Virus record (IMG/VR): IMGVR_UViG_3300044613_001145
Span: 1 to 24,430 of that record
Length of the DNA stretch: 24,430 nucleotides
Reading direction: 5' to 3' (one strand)
Source of the DNA: a virus
Positions 22,846 through 24,430 of this stretch are shown here, piece by piece. Every line of letters begins with the position of its first letter. Position 1 is the first letter of the stretch. Made by a program: the position numbers and the translations under genes. The notes under the pieces were generated by a model. That model was given only the letters and a program-made list of their open reading frames with translations, searched no databases and was not told the DNA's origin.

Positions 22846-23451
22846 TTAATTAAATGAGTGTAAAAAACTTTTATAATTCTCGCTTATCTCTTTGCACGTT
22901 TGTTCAATCAGGACAATGGCTTTCAAAAGTTCTTCCATTTCAAAAGTGTGGTTCAATTCATGGCTTTCGCCCGTGAAAGATAAGCCGTCTTTTGATCTCT
23001 TTGTCCCTAACCAGTTGATTTGACTTTCGGGAATTGATTCACCGTTGACAAACATTGCCAGCGCGTACACCTTCATTTGAAGGCTATCTTTTAATGTGTC
23101 CATTGTCCACGGCTTACCTGAGGTTTTAAAATCAATAACCCTGTTATTTTCAACATCCCAAACGTCAATAAATCCTTTGACTTGAATGTCATTAATTGAT
23201 AGACTAATTTCCTTTTCAGCCTCGCAACCTTTGAAGCTTTGTATTTTGTCAATGTAAAAATCGGGAAAGGTTTCCATTATGATTCCATCTTTGATATACG
23301 CCTCGGTATCTTCGGCAAATTGCTTGCCAAAGTTCATGTAAATGGAAGGTTCTTCTGGAAGGTTAAGGAAATATCGGTCAATGTATTTTTTTCGGTCGGA
23401 GTACCAAAGATTAATTTGGCTGACTGATATATATGGCTTTGGAAGTAGCAT
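22846..23451 (-). CDS. PD-(D/E)XK superfamily nuclease (RecB/Cas4-type)
   Basis: Likely a DNA exonuclease or nuclease in phage replication or recombination. The 201-residue protein has the family layout: N-terminal ISVSQINLWYSDRKKYIDRY, as in RecB-like C-terminal nucleases; FGKQFAEDTEAY in the helix before the active site; then D96 in VKGFIDVWD, D107-F-K109 in NRVIDFKTSGKPW and the helix motif Q125...Y129 in SLQMKVYALAM. These are the expected catalytic positions. There is no clear C-terminal cysteine cluster, so it is not a classical Cas4. The start is 2 nt after the preceding stop, within the early operon. Confidence 0.8.
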   Translation of the reverse strand: MLLPKPYISVSQINLWYSDRKKYIDRYFLNLPEEPSIYMNFGKQFAEDTEAYIKDGIIMETFPDFYIDKIQSFKGCEAEKEISLSINDIQVKGFIDVWDVENNRVIDFKTSGKPWTMDTLKDSLQMKVYALAMFVNGESIPESQINWLGTKRSKDGLSFTGESHELNHTFEMEELLKAIVLIEQTCKEISENYKSFLHSFN

Positions 23452-23453
23452 GG

Positions 23454-23750
23454 TTATTTTAATTTAATACTTTGAAATAAATCAATAATTTTTGTGACTG
23501 TATCGTATGAATCAATTTTAAAACCATTTAATTCATAATCATTATCCCAACCAAAGTCAACATACCAATTATCATTTATAACATCCTCCATAGGATTAGA
23601 TACAAAATACATATGAACGTCATTTTTTATATGTAAACGATACCAATAATAAATATTATTTTTATCTATTAGTTCTTCGTTAATTTCATCACAATTTTCA
23701 TCGATGTAAACCCTTTTGAATCCTAAGTCTATAAGTTGATTTTCTGTCAT
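23454..23750 (-). CDS. Hypothetical acidic protein, 98 residues
   Basis: A 98-residue acidic protein not recognised by function. It has a start ENQLIDLGFKRVYID, an Asp/Asn-rich middle and aromatic patches (YYWYRLHIK, NWYVDFGW), then a helix at the end (TVTKIIDLFQSIKL). Its DNA is AT-richer than its neighbours, possibly a sign of separate acquisition. The ATG at 23750 follows an A-rich leader (CAAAAACAAAAATCATG), and a 47-bp nested inverted repeat lies just upstream. It is followed after 2 nt by the nuclease gene. Confidence 0.6.
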   Translation of the reverse strand: MTENQLIDLGFKRVYIDENCDEINEELIDKNNIYYWYRLHIKNDVHMYFVSNPMEDVINDNWYVDFGWDNDYELNGFKIDSYDTVTKIIDLFQSIKLK

Positions 23751-23765
23751 GATTTTTGTTTTTGT

Positions 23766-23812
23766 ATTGGTAAATCCCCAGCCATATTGCAGGCTGGGGC
23801 AAACATACCAAT
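23766..23812 (-). promoter_or_regulatory. Nested two-tier inverted repeat between early genes
   Basis: Outer arms ATTGGTA (23766-23772) and TACCAAT (23806-23812), inner arms CCCCAGCC (23776-23783) and GGCTGGGG (23792-23799), with an 8-nt loop. It follows the OB-fold-like gene stop by 7 nt and precedes the next ATG by 15 nt. There is no T-run, so it may be a structured RNA element, a processing/stability hairpin, or a protein site rather than a plain terminator. Confidence 0.65.
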
Positions 23813-23819
23813 AATGAGA

Positions 23820-24278
23820 TTAAAATAATTTTCCTATCTGAATAAATATCGTGGCGGCTGCTGGTTGCGCTTGCGCTGGTTCAAGTCCTGAGGCTTGCAA
23901 CTGGTGAAATATGTCGGCATAAATGCCCGTCATAAAAGTAGCCTTTTCGCTTATTTCTTCAGCGGTCAATTTACCGTTCGTTTTAGGGGCTACATTTGCC
24001 GCCTGTTGCACGTTCGTTTGTTCCGTGGGTGTTTGTACCTTTTCGGGTAATTCGTTGGCGGTAACCATATCAAAAGCAACCTTGTAACTTTTGCCGTCGT
24101 GTATAATGGTCACGGCATCATCTTTTTGCAATGCCTTCAATTTTTCGTCATCTGGTTTCCCGTACACGCGAATGTCCGTTCCGTTTTCCAATGTGATTGC
24201 GGCGTTGATGGAAGGTCCGTATTGTCCTTCGAAAACTTTGCCCGCCGTGTATTTAACCCTGCCTTTTAGAATATTCAT
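23820..24278 (-). CDS. OB-fold-like putative ssDNA-binding/replication accessory protein
   Basis: A 152-residue protein if started at the ATG at 24278 (MNILKGRVKYTAGKVFEGQY); a GTG at 24335 would add 19 residues but overlap the upstream frame by 83 nt instead of 26. The first 85 residues alternate strands (INAAITLENGTDIRVYG, AVTIIHDGKSYKVAF), as in OB-fold proteins. A Pro/Thr/Gln-rich linker follows (about 90-110) and the end is a helical C-terminus (ISEKATFMTGIYADIFHQL). Being next to a PD-(D/E)XK nuclease suggests a ssDNA-binding or recombination role. The fold is inferred from strand pattern, so the functional label is tentative. Confidence 0.5.
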   Translation of the reverse strand: MNILKGRVKYTAGKVFEGQYGPSINAAITLENGTDIRVYGKPDDEKLKALQKDDAVTIIHDGKSYKVAFDMVTANELPEKVQTPTEQTNVQQAANVAPKTNGKLTAEEISEKATFMTGIYADIFHQLQASGLEPAQAQPAAATIFIQIGKLF

Positions 24279-24430
24279 TGCCCATTTGAATTTGAAAGTT
24301 TTGTGAATCGTACCATAAACTTTTTTTATGGTCACTTATTGCGTTCCAGTCGATTTCCTCGTTATAATGTATAGCATTTCCAGATACAAAGTATTTTTCA
24401 AGTTCACCAACCCCGCGCTGCCTCCACCAT
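24253..24430 (-). CDS. 3' end of an unrecognised gene running off the right edge
   Basis: An open frame enters from the right edge and ends at the stop at 24253-24255, giving 58 residues (WWRQRGVGELEKYFVSGNAI, then HYNEEIDWNAISDHKKSLWY and an end EYSKRQG). The start lies outside the window. Its end overlaps the OB-fold-like start by 26 nt in another frame, so both belong to one leftward operon. Acidic and aromatic residues are frequent but no motif is diagnostic. Partial; family unknown. Confidence 0.6.
   Translation of the reverse strand, partial: WWRQRGVGELEKYFVSGNAIHYNEEIDWNAISDHKKSLWYDSQNFQIQMGNEYSKRQG

Noticed and set aside
22846-23451. Cas4 / CRISPR association of the PD-(D/E)XK nuclease
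   Set aside because: No CRISPR repeats or other cas genes, and no clear iron-sulphur cysteine cluster at the C-terminus; a phage recombination nuclease fits better.
24279-24335. GTG start at 24335 for the OB-fold-like gene
   Set aside because: It would overlap the upstream open frame by 83 nt; the ATG at 24278 reduces this to 26 nt. Not excluded.

Overview
This window is part of the genome of a tailed, siphovirus-like phage or prophage that infects a member of the Bacteroidota. The virion proteins place it there: an HK97-type capsid and portal, a ClpP-like head maturation protease and a 1020-residue tape measure protein. The Bacteroidota assignment rests on A-rich leaders of the type AAAACAACCAAAATG in place of Shine-Dalgarno sites, signal peptides ending in LFAQ or AIAQ, AT-rich DNA, and protein types familiar from Bacteroidota phages. 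No host or integrase gene is seen, so a lytic phage and a prophage cannot be told apart here. No terminase is visible; it probably lies outside the window.

The layout is two converging transcription units. Positions 1-19137 are one dense rightward block of late genes, with many ATGA or TAATG overlaps and no clear internal promoter. In order: a glycosyltransferase-like protein (5' partial), a fibre/appendage protein, a conserved morphogenesis-region protein, two large distal-tail or baseplate-like proteins, the tape measure protein, two small proteins, a protease-scaffold fusion, a probable capsid decoration protein, the major capsid protein, a probable tail tube protein, a small unknown, the portal, a head-tail connector, a long fibre with an exported-looking N-terminus, a secreted protein, a holin, a small unknown and an amidase endolysin. 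Compared with lambda/HK97-like phages, the order of structural genes is close to reversed although every gene is still read rightward.

Positions 19219-24430 are read leftward and look like an early or middle region: the 3' end of an unknown gene, an OB-fold-like protein, a PD-(D/E)XK nuclease, a RuvC-like Holliday junction resolvase, a membrane-anchored glucosaminidase, a four-helix membrane protein and several small proteins, two of them under 50 residues. This region is split by regulatory DNA. Two 45-bp elements, 43/45 identical and 1.4 kb apart, carry a 9-bp inverted repeat at a fixed spacing and each precede a gene. Two hairpin/T-run terminators lie at intergenic junctions, and a nested 47-bp inverted repeat follows the OB-fold-like gene. 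Two leaders share an exact 20-nt repeat. The two transcription units meet at a hairpin at 19145-19168.

No tRNA, rRNA, CRISPR array, transposase or integrase was recognised. The observations most worth following up are the duplicated 45-bp element, the reversed late-gene order, the export signal on a tail-fibre-like protein, the membrane-anchored glucosaminidase outside the lysis cassette, and the 23-bp palindrome inside a coding sequence.
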